Assembly (NCBI GenBank): GCA_001917435.1
Contig: MNEA01000086.1
Location: 1-64,000, forward strand
DNA: 64,000 nucleotides
Reading direction: 5' to 3'
Source of the DNA: Acidobacteria bacterium 13_2_20CM_2_57_6
GTDB taxonomy: Bacteria; Acidobacteriota; Terriglobia; Acidiferrales; UBA7541
Made by a program: the position numbers and the translations under genes. The stretch's first letter is position 1. The number at the start of each line of letters is the position of its first letter. This document shows, one piece after another, positions 49,611 to 58,563 of the stretch. The notes beneath the pieces were generated by a model, which worked only from the letters and a program-made list of their open reading frames with translations, made no database searches and had not been told where the DNA came from.

Positions 49611-50237
49611 TTGGTTGCGCGCATCGTTCTCCTGCTTCTGCTTTTCTTTTCCGTCGTTTCCTGGGCCATGATTTTGCAGAAGCTGGGGATGTTCGGCCGC
49701 ATTCGGCGGAAAAGCGACGAGTTCCTACGCATTTTCCGCGCCACGCGCGGCGTCGCCAACCCGCAGGCGCTCGTGGCCGTCGCTTCGCCCTTCGCCAACG
49801 TCTATGCCGCGGGCTATCGCGAACTGCAAAGCCAAATCGGTGGCATCGCTAGCAACCCGCATCCCCCCAAACTCAAGAGTTTGCAGGCCGTGACGGTCAA
49901 CATGCAGCTTGCCTCCGCCGAAGAGGTGCGTCGTGTCGAAAAGGGAATGTCCTGGCTCGCCACCACCGGCGCGGTTTCCCCGTTCATCGGCCTCTTCGGA
50001 ACCGTGTGGGGCATCATTGATGCCTTTTCCGGTCTTGGCAGCGCGGGTGCTGCAAGCCTTCGTGCCGTCGCGCCCGGCATCGCCGAAGCCCTCGTGACCA
50101 CCGCCGCCGGCTTGTTCGCCGCCATTCCCGCCGTCATTTTCTATAACCATTTTTTGCAGAACATTCGCGATCTCGCTCAGCGGCTCGATACCTTCGCTTT
50201 GGAAGTGACCTCGCTGATCGAAAAAGCCGTTAATTAG
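49611..50237 (+). CDS. tolQ: TolQ/ExbB-type proton channel subunit
   Basis: A 208-residue protein from TTG 49611 with three membrane helices. The family core is EKGMSWLATTGAVSPFIGLF, GTVWGIIDAFSGLG and APGIAEALVTTAAGLFAAIP. It forms the stator with TolR that couples the proton gradient to TolA. The frame is open further up to an ATT at 49551 with GAGGGG in front, which would supply about 20 residues often present before the first helix (DLFEILKQTGLVARIVL). The true start is therefore unsettled. Confidence 0.92.
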   Translation: MVARIVLLLLLFFSVVSWAMILQKLGMFGRIRRKSDEFLRIFRATRGVANPQALVAVASPFANVYAAGYRELQSQIGGIASNPHPPKLKSLQAVTVNMQLASAEEVRRVEKGMSWLATTGAVSPFIGLFGTVWGIIDAFSGLGSAGAASLRAVAPGIAEALVTTAAGLFAAIPAVIFYNHFLQNIRDLAQRLDTFALEVTSLIEKAVN

Positions 50238-50282
50238 ATTTTCCTGGCCGCCCCAACCCGGCCGTATTGGTAAAATGGGAAT

Positions 50283-50702
50283 ATGCCGCAACTCTCCAAA
50301 TCGACGCAGACTTCGCTCTCCGAAATCAACATGGTCCCGTTTGTGGACGTCGTCCTGGTGCTGCTCATCATCTTCATGATTACCGCCCCCATCCTCCAGT
50401 CGGGCATCGAAGTTGACGTCCCTAAGACGCGCACGGTGAAGGAAATCAACCAGGAGCGCCTCGTCGTCACCGTGGACAAGGCTCAGCGCATCTACCTGGG
50501 CAATGAGCCAACCGGCATTCACCAGCTCGGCCCCAAAATCCGCGCGCAATTGAAAAACACCCAGCAAGGCGTCTTCCTTCGCTGCGACGAAACCGTTCCG
50601 TTTGGCAGTTTTGCTGCCGTGGTCGACGCGCTTCGCGTGTCGGGCATCAATAACATCAGCATCGTCACCGAGCCCATCACCTCGCGGGCGCGTACTCAAT
50701 AA
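50283..50702 (+). CDS. tolR: TolR/ExbD-type biopolymer transport protein
   Basis: A 139-residue protein with a cytoplasmic start, one membrane helix and a periplasmic domain. SEINMVPFVDVVLVLLIIFM contains the proton-relay aspartate of the family. It forms the channel with TolQ. Four nucleotides after it the tolA/tonB-like gene starts. Confidence 0.95.
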   Translation: MPQLSKSTQTSLSEINMVPFVDVVLVLLIIFMITAPILQSGIEVDVPKTRTVKEINQERLVVTVDKAQRIYLGNEPTGIHQLGPKIRAQLKNTQQGVFLRCDETVPFGSFAAVVDALRVSGINNISIVTEPITSRARTQ

Positions 50703-50705
50703 AAC

Positions 50706-51506
50706 ATGAATACCGCCGTCGCCAATCCGCCAGACCAGAACCTCAGGCAGTACCTCCTCTACTCCATCATCATGCATGGCAGCCTGGCCGTCGTCATCGT
50801 TGTCACTGCCTATATTCAATACCATGGCAAAGCGTGGGGCGGCGTTGGTGGCAATTTGGGTGGTGCCAAAGTGAACCTGGTCAGCGCCGCCGGCATTCCC
50901 ATGCCCAAGGAATCGGTGGTCACCGAAAGCAAAGCCGTTGATCCCACCAAAGGCCTTCACAAGGAAGAACCTCCGAAACCACCTGAGCCAAAAACCGACG
51001 CTACAAAAATCCCGAAATTTGATAAAGAGAAACCTCTTCCGCCGTCGCGCAAGTCCAGAACTCTCGAAAACAAGACACCTGTTCAGGACAACGACGTCCC
51101 CTACGGCCAAGGCGGCAATCCCGATTTGCCGACGGGCTATTCTCAAACTCCAGGTGGCGGTTCCAGCGGCGTTACTGTTCAGGGCCAGGGCGGCGCAGAT
51201 TTCGCGACCCGCTATGGCTGGTACATCGAAGCTGTGAAGAACAGAATCTATAGCAACTGGCAGCAGTGGACGATAGATGCCGCCGCTCGCTCCTCCCGAA
51301 CGATGCACTGCGCAGTCACGTTTACGATCAACCGGGACGGTTCACTCAAGGACTGGCATATCTCCGAGTCTAGCGGAAATTCTTCATATGATAATTCGGC
51401 GCTGCGGGCGGTGATGAGCTCGAATCCCGTGACCAAATTGCCCGGAGACTATTCGGGCGGCTATGTAGTCGCTACGTTGGATTTCAATCCACCGTCCATA
51501 CGCTAG
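50706..51506 (+). CDS. TolA/TonB-like energy transducer
   Basis: A 266-residue protein with one membrane helix (about residues 17-38) and a Pro/Lys-rich stretch (EEPPKPPEPKTDATKIPKFD). The C-terminal TonB/TolA domain (WYIEAVKNRIYSNWQQWTID, then VTFTINRDGSLKDWHISESS) ends in YVVATLDFNP. It spans the periplasm from TolQR to the outer membrane; its place between tolR and tolB argues for the TolA role. Confidence 0.9.
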   Translation: MNTAVANPPDQNLRQYLLYSIIMHGSLAVVIVVTAYIQYHGKAWGGVGGNLGGAKVNLVSAAGIPMPKESVVTESKAVDPTKGLHKEEPPKPPEPKTDATKIPKFDKEKPLPPSRKSRTLENKTPVQDNDVPYGQGGNPDLPTGYSQTPGGGSSGVTVQGQGGADFATRYGWYIEAVKNRIYSNWQQWTIDAAARSSRTMHCAVTFTINRDGSLKDWHISESSGNSSYDNSALRAVMSSNPVTKLPGDYSGGYVVATLDFNPPSIR

Positions 51507-51548
51507 GGACGTGAGTTCAGGTTTCTGGAATTAGCCATACTCTCGGAG

Positions 51549-52895
51549 GTGAGGGTGCAACCAAAGCTCAGAGGCTTTAGAACATTTTTGTTCCTGATTC
51601 TTCTCGCTTTGTCCGGAAAATCCGTGTCAGCACAAGATTGGTTCCGTACCGCAATCGGCATGGACGCCAACAAGCCTCGCGTCGCCATCGCTGACTTCAC
51701 TCCACGCGCCGACTCCGCCAAATCCCACTCCATCCTCTTCACCCAGATTGTCCGTGACGACCTCCAATTCAGCGGCATTCTCGAAGTCCCTAGCCCTAGC
51801 TTTTATCCGCCTCAGGCTCCCAGTGTACCCGCGGAGCTGAAGCCGGCCATTTGGATCGATCCTCCCACGAACGCCAATTTCCTCGGCTTCGGCAATCTCA
51901 CGGAATCCACCGCCGAAGTCGCAATCGAAGCTTGGCTCTACGACGTTCGCAATCCCTCTTCGCAAGCCGTCGTCGGCAAGGTTTATCGCGGCGCTCCCAC
52001 GGATCTTCAAGTCCGCAAATTCGCTCACCAATTTGCCGACGAAATCATCGGCAAACTCTCCGGCGGCCTCCCCGGCGTGGCCTCAACGCAGATCACTTTC
52101 GTCAGTTCCCGTAACGGCTCCAAGGAAATCTGGGGCATGGATTATGACGGCTCCAACCAGCGTCAGTTGACCAACCTGAAGTCCATTGCTCTCACGCCGC
52201 GTTGGTCGCCCGACGCTTCGCGCATCGCTTTCACTTGTTTCGCGCCCTCTGCCGGCCTTACCAGCGCGCAAATTTGCATGTATTCGATGGACACCGGCAA
52301 GCTCGTTTCCTTCCCGCGCTTTCGCGGCACTAATATCACGCCGGCGTGGTCTCCCGACGGCACACAGATTATTTTTTCATCCTCGATGCAAGGCAATCCC
52401 GAACTGTACGTGTCCGACATCAACGGAGGCCGCCCCAAGCGCCTCACCAACGCCAACGGCGCCAGCATGTCTCCCAGTTGGAATCCGAAAACCGGCCAGA
52501 CCATCGCCTTCGTCAGCGATCGCGGCGGCACTCCCCAGCTTTACCTCATGAATTCCGACGGTACCAGCGCAACCAAACTGGACGTCCCAGACAAGGGCTA
52601 CGTCATCGACCCCGCGTGGGCTCCCAACGGCCAGCTCCTGGCTTTCAGTTGGCGACGCCCCAACGACAACTACGACATCTACATCATGGACGCCGCTACC
52701 CGCCAGATTGTAGAGTTGACGCGTGACCAGGGGCGCAACGAACGCCCCAGTTGGGCCCCCGACGGCCGCCACCTCGTTTTCGAATCAACGCGCGGTGGCA
52801 CGCGGCAGATCTGGACCATGCTGGCTGATGGCTCGCAGCCGCACCAGTTGACAACCAGCGGTCACAACGAGTCGCCGAATTGGTCGCCAAAGTGA
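51549..52895 (+). CDS. tolB: Tol-Pal system protein TolB
   Basis: A 448-residue protein from GTG 51549 with a signal peptide ending near SVSAQ. The N-terminal domain (KPRVAIADFTPRADSAKSHS) is followed by a six-bladed propeller with repeated WSPDG-type motifs (PRWSPDASRIAF, TPAWSPDGTQIIF, PSWNPKTGQTIAFV, PSWAPDGRHLVF). TolB shuttles between Pal, TolA and outer-membrane proteins during cell division. It precedes pal. Confidence 0.95.
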   Translation: MRVQPKLRGFRTFLFLILLALSGKSVSAQDWFRTAIGMDANKPRVAIADFTPRADSAKSHSILFTQIVRDDLQFSGILEVPSPSFYPPQAPSVPAELKPAIWIDPPTNANFLGFGNLTESTAEVAIEAWLYDVRNPSSQAVVGKVYRGAPTDLQVRKFAHQFADEIIGKLSGGLPGVASTQITFVSSRNGSKEIWGMDYDGSNQRQLTNLKSIALTPRWSPDASRIAFTCFAPSAGLTSAQICMYSMDTGKLVSFPRFRGTNITPAWSPDGTQIIFSSSMQGNPELYVSDINGGRPKRLTNANGASMSPSWNPKTGQTIAFVSDRGGTPQLYLMNSDGTSATKLDVPDKGYVIDPAWAPNGQLLAFSWRRPNDNYDIYIMDAATRQIVELTRDQGRNERPSWAPDGRHLVFESTRGGTRQIWTMLADGSQPHQLTTSGHNESPNWSPK

Positions 52896-53023
52896 AAAAC
52901 TCTTTAGAAACTGACCGCCCAGCCGATGCATCACACACATGCGCGGCAATTGGCCTTGGCTCTCTCTTGCAATGCCTGGGTTTACTTTTGCGCCAAACGC
53001 CAAGCAGGCTTTTTTGCACCATG

Positions 53024-53029
53024 TATAAT
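53024..53029 (+). promoter_or_regulatory. TATAAT box between tolB and pal
   Basis: CACCATGTATAATATATCG contains a perfect TATAAT about 40 nt upstream of the pal start, so pal may have its own promoter. No clear -35 box is seen. Confidence 0.35.
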
Positions 53030-53068
53030 ATATCGTGATACGAGATATTACCCGGACCCAGCCCGCTG

Positions 53069-53755
53069 GTGGTACGATGTTGGCCCTGGTGGGACATTCA
53101 CGGGATCTTACAGTCCACGCCCGCGCCGGCGCCCGCGCGTCCCACTGTAACGCTGCAGGCCAGCCCGGCTTCCGTCAATAAAGGTGAGTCGTCAACCTTG
53201 AGCTGGAATTCCACGGATGCCACGCAGCTCTCCATCGAGCCTGAAGTTGGCGCAGTGACCGCTCAGGGCACGACCAAGGTCACGCCCTCCGACTCCACCA
53301 CCTACACGATCACGGCCTCTGGTCCGGGCGGTTCTGCCAGCGCCACGGCAACCGTCGCGGTTAATGCTCCTCCTCCACCGCCACCTGCGCCAGCGGGGCC
53401 CACGGACGATGAACTTTTCTTGCGAGAAGTCCGCGACGCCTATTTCGACTATGACAAGGCTGACATTCGTCCCGATGCTCGCACGGCCCTCTCGAAGACC
53501 GCCGACTTCCTGAAGAGCAATCCAAAGTTCAAGGTAACCATCGAAGGTCATTGCGATGAGCGTGGTTCGACCGAATATAACCTCGGCCTCGGTGATCGCC
53601 GCGCCAGTGCCGTCAAGCAGTATCTCGTCTCTCTGGGCGTCCCTGCCGACCGCCTCAGCACCGTCAGCTTCGGCAAGGAGAAGCCTTTCTGCATGGAGAG
53701 CACCGAAGCCTGCTGGCAGCAGAATCGTCGCGGCCATTTCGTTCGAGCAAACTGA
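53069..53755 (+). CDS. pal: Peptidoglycan-associated OmpA-domain protein (Pal-like)
   Basis: A 228-residue protein from GTG 53069. Residues 28-100 form an Ig-like domain (PTVTLQASPASVNKGESSTL), then a Pro-rich linker and an OmpA C-like domain: VRDAYFDYDKADIRPDARTA, FKVTIEGHCDERGSTEYNLG and RRASAVKQYLVSLGVPADRL. Pal anchors the outer membrane to peptidoglycan. The expected lipoprotein signal with an LxxC lipobox is not visible: the N-terminus reads MVRCWPWWDIHGILQSTPAP. The first codons may be misplaced or altered. Confidence 0.88.
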   Translation: MVRCWPWWDIHGILQSTPAPAPARPTVTLQASPASVNKGESSTLSWNSTDATQLSIEPEVGAVTAQGTTKVTPSDSTTYTITASGPGGSASATATVAVNAPPPPPPAPAGPTDDELFLREVRDAYFDYDKADIRPDARTALSKTADFLKSNPKFKVTIEGHCDERGSTEYNLGLGDRRASAVKQYLVSLGVPADRLSTVSFGKEKPFCMESTEACWQQNRRGHFVRAN

Positions 53756-53801
53756 CCCGCTTCATCCTGCTCGCCACGATGACCGTTTGGTGACGAGATC
53801 A

Positions 53802-53845
53802 GCCGCGAGGCCAGGCAAACCCTTGCCACCTCGCGGCTCTCTTAT
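53802..53845 (+). terminator. Rho-independent terminator after pal
   Basis: GCCGCGAGG (53802-53810) and CCTCGCGGC (53829-53837) form a 9-bp stem followed by TCTCTTATT. Confidence 0.75.
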
Positions 53846-53953
53846 TAGAGTGGAAGGTGTTCCCTGGCCTGTATGATTTTTGTTGGCTGCTCAGCGGCCT
53901 TCATTCATTTGCAGCCCTGCGGAATCCCTTAGGAGCCCTTAGGAGGATTGGTC

Positions 53954-54895
53954 ATGCGTATTCGTCACATTGCCATTTTCAGCGCCGCTGTTTTAGCCGG
54001 CGCGCTCGCCGGAAGCCTCGTCGGCCCTCGTCCCGCGGAAGCCGTCGCTCGCGAACTTATTGAACTCCAGCGCGACGTCACCTCCTTGCTTCAGGGTCAG
54101 AAGGATCTTTCCACCCAAGTCACCCAAGACAACACCGTCATGAAGACGCTCATCAGCCAATCCAACGACACGGTTGGCAAGTTGGGCTCCACCATGAGCT
54201 CGCTCCAGAAGTCCGTCCAGGATGTTCAAGCCAATTCCGGTGCGCGCTTGGACACCATGTCCACGCAAGTCCAGGGCCTCTCCGACAACCTCGAGGAAAT
54301 CAAATCCCGCCTTGGCAAGCTTAACCAGCAGCTCGTTGATCTCCAGAATTCCGTGCAAACTCTCGACGCCAAAATTTCCGGCGCTGGCGCGCCAGCTCCG
54401 ACGACAGGCCTCGCTACTCCCACTTCTTCGACGGGCTCTCCAAGCCCCGCTGGCTCCGCCGGTTCCTTGGCCGGTCCGACTGGCCTCCCAGCCGGCGCAC
54501 CCTCGGCCGACACGCTTTATTCCAACGGCCTCCGCGACATCACCAGCGGCAAATACGATCTCGCCCGCTCCGAATTTGAGGACTACCTCAAGTATTACTC
54601 CGAAACCGATCTTGCCTCCAACGCCCAGTTCTACCTCGGCGAAATCTTTTACAAGCAGAAGCAGTACGTTGACGCTGTCGCCGCGTACGACAAAGTCCTC
54701 AGCAACTATCCCAAGAGTTTCAAGCTCGGACCCGCGCGCCTCCGCAAAGGCATGGCCCTTCTTGATCTCGGCCAGAAAACGGGCGGCGTTCGCGAACTCC
54801 GCGAAGTCATCAAGCGCTTCCCCGGCAGCGACGAAGATCGCCTCGCCCGCGCCAAACTCAAGGAACTCGGCGTTCCCATTACTGCCTCCCGCTAG
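53954..54895 (+). CDS. cpoB: Cell division coordinator CpoB (YbgF family)
   Basis: A 313-residue protein from ATG 53954 behind TTAGGAGG. A signal peptide (MRIRHIAIFSAAVLAGALAG) precedes a long coiled coil (about residues 30-130), a Ser/Pro/Gly linker (to about 185), and a TPR-like domain (LYSNGLRDITSGKYDLARSE, YLGEIFYKQKQYVDAVAAYD). YbgF/CpoB binds TolA and tunes peptidoglycan synthesis during division. It is the last gene of the tol region. Confidence 0.92.
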   Translation: MRIRHIAIFSAAVLAGALAGSLVGPRPAEAVARELIELQRDVTSLLQGQKDLSTQVTQDNTVMKTLISQSNDTVGKLGSTMSSLQKSVQDVQANSGARLDTMSTQVQGLSDNLEEIKSRLGKLNQQLVDLQNSVQTLDAKISGAGAPAPTTGLATPTSSTGSPSPAGSAGSLAGPTGLPAGAPSADTLYSNGLRDITSGKYDLARSEFEDYLKYYSETDLASNAQFYLGEIFYKQKQYVDAVAAYDKVLSNYPKSFKLGPARLRKGMALLDLGQKTGGVRELREVIKRFPGSDEDRLARAKLKELGVPITASR

Positions 54896-55031
54896 GCTCC
54901 CTCTCTTGGAACGACAGCCTCCCTGCTGGCCCTCCCTTCCTCAGCCCGTCTTTCCCCGGCTCGCTTGCTAGTTCCGGCCCTCCTTCTCTCTCTTGTACGG
55001 GTATCTCGGGGAATACGCTAGAATTGGAACC

Positions 55032-55121
55032 GGAGGAGTGGGTGAGCGGTTGAAACCGGCGGTCTTGAAAACCGTTAGGCTCGAAAGGGTCTCGGGGGTT
55101 CGAATCCCTCCTCCTCCGCCA
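55032..55121 (+). tRNA. tRNA-Ser (anticodon UGA)
   Basis: The sequence folds as a class II tRNA. The acceptor stem is GGAGGAG/CTCCTCC, the anticodon loop CTTGAAA has TGA, a long variable arm follows, the T loop is TTCGAAT, and CCA is encoded (55119-55121). It decodes UCA and probably other UCN serine codons. A TAGAAT box at 55019-55024 lies just upstream. Confidence 0.97.
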
Positions 55122-55252
55122 GCATACCCACGGCACAGCACCGACGGAATTTAAGCTTCAGACGAGCCGTTGTCAGGGATCAAAGGAAACAACACTAGAT
55201 GGGACGTCGAATTTCTAGGCGTTCAAACTAGCGAACGAACGGCGCGCTGCAA

Positions 55253-55585
55253 TTACAGCTTGAAGATTCGCTCCATGAGGACCCATTTCTCTCCCGGGCG
55301 GGCCTGCGGAAATGGTTGCTGAAATCTCCACATAAGCTTCTCCCACTCTTGCACCTTCGCATCGCTCCTGTCCGCTTGCGCTTTTGCCTCAAACGAAAAA
55401 CGTTCGCTGACTTCCATAATCATGAACAAGCGTGTACCGCGCAGATAAATTTCCATGTCTTCGATCCCAGCGTCCTTGATGCTCTTCGTAATCTCCGGCC
55501 AGACGTTCTGATGATGACGCTTGTACTCCTCAATCAGTTCGGGAGAGTCCTTCAGATCGAGCGCCAGGCAGTATCGCTTGCTCAT
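55253..55585 (-). CDS. L-rhamnose/L-fucose mutarotase family protein
   Basis: A 110-residue protein from ATG 55585. The start MSKRYCLALDLKDSPELIEE, the segment EYKRHHQNVWPEITKSIKDA and GIEDMEIYLRGTRLFMIMEV are typical of DUF718-type mutarotases, which interconvert sugar anomers. A fucose permease follows upstream on the same strand (28 nt), so L-fucose is the likelier substrate. Confidence 0.9.
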   Translation of the reverse strand: MSKRYCLALDLKDSPELIEEYKRHHQNVWPEITKSIKDAGIEDMEIYLRGTRLFMIMEVSERFSFEAKAQADRSDAKVQEWEKLMWRFQQPFPQARPGEKWVLMERIFKL

Positions 55586-55612
55586 GAATTTCTCCTCTTC
55601 GGCTGTGGGAAC

Positions 55613-56818
55613 TCAGCCCGTGGTAACGTCTGTGCTCCGCTGATGCGAGCCCCAGAATGAATAAAGCGCAATAACGGCATACGCAACGAGCGGCACCGAA
55701 TATGCGATTGCCAGACTGTGAGTTTTCACCGAGATGAACCCCATCATCGGCGTCAAAACCGCGCCTCCAACAATGGCCATCACGAGCAGCGATCCTCCCA
55801 GCTTGGTGTTTGGCCCGAGGCCCTTCAGTCCGAGAGCGAAGATCGTCGGGAACATGAGGGACATGAAAAAGCTGGTCAGAAACACGCACCAAAGTCCGAG
55901 CCAACCGGGATTAAAGACAGCAACGCCCACGAGCACGATATTCGCGACGCTATACGCACCCATGAGCTTGCTCGGACTAATGAATCCCATCAGCCAGGCG
56001 GAGGCGAAGCGTCCTACCCCAAAGGCCGCCAGCGTGCCCGTCAGGAAATAACCCGCGACCTTCTCGGATTGGTGTGCGTACTCCTGGACATAAGAGATGA
56101 AGTAGCTCCAGGTCCCCACCTGCGCGCCGACATAGAAAAACTGCGCGACAACCGCAAACAGAAAATGCGGATAACGAAAGAGCTCGCGGAAATGTCCTCG
56201 GTCGCCGGACTCATCTTCGTGCTCGCTTCGAATGGCCGGAAATTTGGTCCACAAGATGAGCATCCCCCATATAAGCGCAACCGCCCCGATTACCAAATAC
56301 GGTTTAACAACACGCAACGTTTCAGAGCGAAGATACGCTTCGTAAGTATGCTGCGCTTGTCGAACTGCGATTTCCTGCGGTGTTAGCTCAACTCCCGAGA
56401 AAATAAATATGGTGCCAATCAACGCTCCGGTGATCGCCCCAAGCGGATTGAAGGCCTGCGAGAAGTTCAACCGACGTTCCGAGCTGTCGGGGTCGCCCAA
56501 CTGCGCGATGAAGGGGTTCGATGCGGTTTCCAAGAACGACAGGCCGCTGGCGATTACGAAAAGCGCGAAGAGAAAAAAGCCGTAACTCCCGGCGAGTGCG
56601 GCAGGCCAGAACAAGAAAGCGCCAGCGCCAAAAAGCACCAGCCCGGTAACATGGCGGATCAGCACGTCATTGAGGTTGTTCGGAATCCCCCACAGAAAGA
56701 ACAACACGGTGACAAGAATGAAAGGAACGAGCTGTCCCGCAGGGAATAAATGAGATCTCGCCCGGGTCAGAGGCTGCGAAGGATCAGTGGGCTGGCTCAC
56801 TTGTGAGTCTGTTGGCAT
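55613..56818 (-). CDS. fucP: L-fucose permease (FucP-like MFS transporter)
   Basis: A 401-residue MFS protein with twelve helices from ATG 56818. FILVTVLFFLWGIPNNLNDV is the FucP-type first helix with the substrate-binding asparagine, and FLETASNPFIAQLGDPDSSE is the conserved segment of the sugar:H+ symporter group. It overlaps the 3' end of the arabinofuranosidase gene by 22 nt, so the three sugar genes form an operon. The exact sugar could also be another deoxy- or pentose sugar. Confidence 0.9.
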   Translation of the reverse strand: MPTDSQVSQPTDPSQPLTRARSHLFPAGQLVPFILVTVLFFLWGIPNNLNDVLIRHVTGLVLFGAGAFLFWPAALAGSYGFFLFALFVIASGLSFLETASNPFIAQLGDPDSSERRLNFSQAFNPLGAITGALIGTIFIFSGVELTPQEIAVRQAQHTYEAYLRSETLRVVKPYLVIGAVALIWGMLILWTKFPAIRSEHEDESGDRGHFRELFRYPHFLFAVVAQFFYVGAQVGTWSYFISYVQEYAHQSEKVAGYFLTGTLAAFGVGRFASAWLMGFISPSKLMGAYSVANIVLVGVAVFNPGWLGLWCVFLTSFFMSLMFPTIFALGLKGLGPNTKLGGSLLVMAIVGGAVLTPMMGFISVKTHSLAIAYSVPLVAYAVIALYSFWGSHQRSTDVTTG

Positions 56819-58248
56819 GGCTTGTGTCCGAGCGGGGTCCTAAAGCTGCCACTGGTAGAAGAGTACGACCGCGGCGGGACTTCAATTCGCGTGCGTGCTC
56901 CGCTGGCCACGGGCTTGTCCGCTGCCTTGGGAACAACGCGAGTTGGGGCAGCAAAGTCATTCACTGCTTTCAGGTCCGATCCCGTCAAGACTTGCGCCAT
57001 CAGCAGCCGGCCGCCCGTTCTGTCTTCCCAATTCAGTTCCACCTCGCGCGGCTTTGCCAGGTCGCGGTTCAATACAAAGACAGACAGCACGCCCTCCGCA
57101 GCTTGTATCGGACCGGCGACGTCCAGGTATGCCGCTGTTTCCGTTCCCGACGATTCATACGTCGGGCAGTTCTCCATCAGCACATCCAAAACGCTGCCCC
57201 GGCCATACTGCAAGGCCCAACTGTACGGATACAGGATTGTTTGCCGTACCAATCCAGTCGTATTCGTCATCAGGGGAGCGATCACGTTCACAAGCTGCGC
57301 CAGGCAGCCGATCTTCACGCGATCCGCGGAGCGCAGAAGTGTGTTGATACAACCGCCGACCAACAGCGCATCTTCCAGGTTGTAGACTTCTTCCAATAAA
57401 TGCGGCGCCTCTTGCCGATGTCCGTCGGTAGCAGAGCCGGATCGCGCACGGTACCACACGTTCCATTCGTCAAACGAAAGCCAAAGCTTCTTCTTGGAGC
57501 GCAGCCGCCCACGGACGAAATCGCAGACCGCCGTTACCTCCGCAAACTCCAGGTACGTGGGCATGCCCGGCCCGCTTGAGCCGCAAGCAACCAGCGTCAA
57601 ATCGCGATCCACGTAACGCATCTGGCGGCCCGCATCCGCGGCCTTCCATCCGTACTCGGTCGCGGACATGTGACCGATCTGCCACGGCCCGTCCATCTCA
57701 TTTCCTAGGCACCAGTGCCGCACGCGATGCGGATCCGCAACTCCATGTTTACGCCGTAACTCGCTCCAACGTGTCCCCTGGTCCACGTTGCAGTATTCCA
57801 CCAGCGCTGCCGCATCTTCCGGAGTGCCGGTGCCAAGGTTGACCGCGAGGAGCGGCTGCGTTCCCGCGGCCTTGCACCACGCCAGAAATTCGTTTGTGCC
57901 GAATTCGTTGCTGTTCATCGAATTCCAGGCCTTGTCGAGAACTCGCGGGCGGCCCTGTTTCGGCCCCACACCGTCGAGCCAGTTATACCCGGAAACAAAA
58001 TTCCCGCCCGGATAGCGGATCATCGGCACGCTCAGCTTGCGAATTTCCTCAAGGACATCCTTGCGATATCCATTCGAATCCGATAGCGCGGACTTCGGAT
58101 CATATATGCCCTCGTAAATGGCGCGGCCAAGATGCTCGAGAAAGGAACCAAAAATGTTGCGGTCCAGCGCCGCACGCGTACGCCGCGTGTCGAGATACAC
58201 GCGAATGGGCCCGGTCCCCACTTCTGAAGCAGGCGCTTGCGCTCTCAA
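56797..58248 (-). CDS. Alpha-L-arabinofuranosidase (GH51)
   Basis: A 483-residue frame from TTG 58248. GH51 landmarks: LDRNIFGSFLEHLGRAIYEG, MIRYPGGNFVSGYNWLDGVG, the acid/base glutamate in CLGNEMDGPWQIGH, and the nucleophile in LWLSFDEWNVWY. It releases arabinose from arabinoxylan or pectin side chains. The true start is probably the ATG at 58334: a twin-arginine signal is encoded there in another frame and joins this ORF after a one-base frameshift, so this ORF begins inside the signal peptide. Confidence 0.9.
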   Translation of the reverse strand: MRAQAPASEVGTGPIRVYLDTRRTRAALDRNIFGSFLEHLGRAIYEGIYDPKSALSDSNGYRKDVLEEIRKLSVPMIRYPGGNFVSGYNWLDGVGPKQGRPRVLDKAWNSMNSNEFGTNEFLAWCKAAGTQPLLAVNLGTGTPEDAAALVEYCNVDQGTRWSELRRKHGVADPHRVRHWCLGNEMDGPWQIGHMSATEYGWKAADAGRQMRYVDRDLTLVACGSSGPGMPTYLEFAEVTAVCDFVRGRLRSKKKLWLSFDEWNVWYRARSGSATDGHRQEAPHLLEEVYNLEDALLVGGCINTLLRSADRVKIGCLAQLVNVIAPLMTNTTGLVRQTILYPYSWALQYGRGSVLDVLMENCPTYESSGTETAAYLDVAGPIQAAEGVLSVFVLNRDLAKPREVELNWEDRTGGRLLMAQVLTGSDLKAVNDFAAPTRVVPKAADKPVASGARTRIEVPPRSYSSTSGSFRTPLGHKPCQQTHK

Positions 58249-58334
58249 AAAGTCGCCAAAAAGCGCACTCGCTGACGCACCAACTCCACTGCCGTGACTT
58301 CGCGGAGAAAACGACGCCTCGAGCTCTGCAACAT
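58249..58334 (-). other. Detached twin-arginine signal sequence of the GH51 gene
   Basis: ATG 58334 reads MLQSSRRRFLREVTA, a Tat n-region with RRRFLR. One frame over, the sequence SGVGASASALFGDFLRAQAP gives the hydrophobic part and cleavage site leading straight into the GH51 frame. A single missing base near 58285-58295 separates the two. The rest of the 58335-58563 interval has no gene. Confidence 0.7.
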
Positions 58335-58563
58335 CCGTGGCCTCCCCATATAGTCGCCTTGCTAAGTCGCGTACTGTAATCCATGAACCTTGCCGCGCGC
58401 AACGCCCGCCATCTCTGTCGCCTCCTTCGGCCCTCGCTCTGATTGCGATGCTCTTGTTCCCAGTCTGCAGGTCCCCGCGCCTCTGGTGCGGATCGTTGTA
58501 GACCTGCTTTTCCGAATTACAGGCTTTAAAGCTAGAATGCAGGGCGGTTCAGGAGGAATATCC

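Noticed and set aside
49725..51308. Long minus-strand open frame of 527 codons opposite tolQ-tolR-tolA
   Set aside because: It is antisense to three well-supported genes and its translation is low-complexity and unlike any family; a by-product of GC-rich codon usage.
55032..58334. Genomic island inserted at tRNA-Ser carrying the sugar genes
   Set aside because: No copy of the tRNA 3' end was found downstream and no integrase lies near it.
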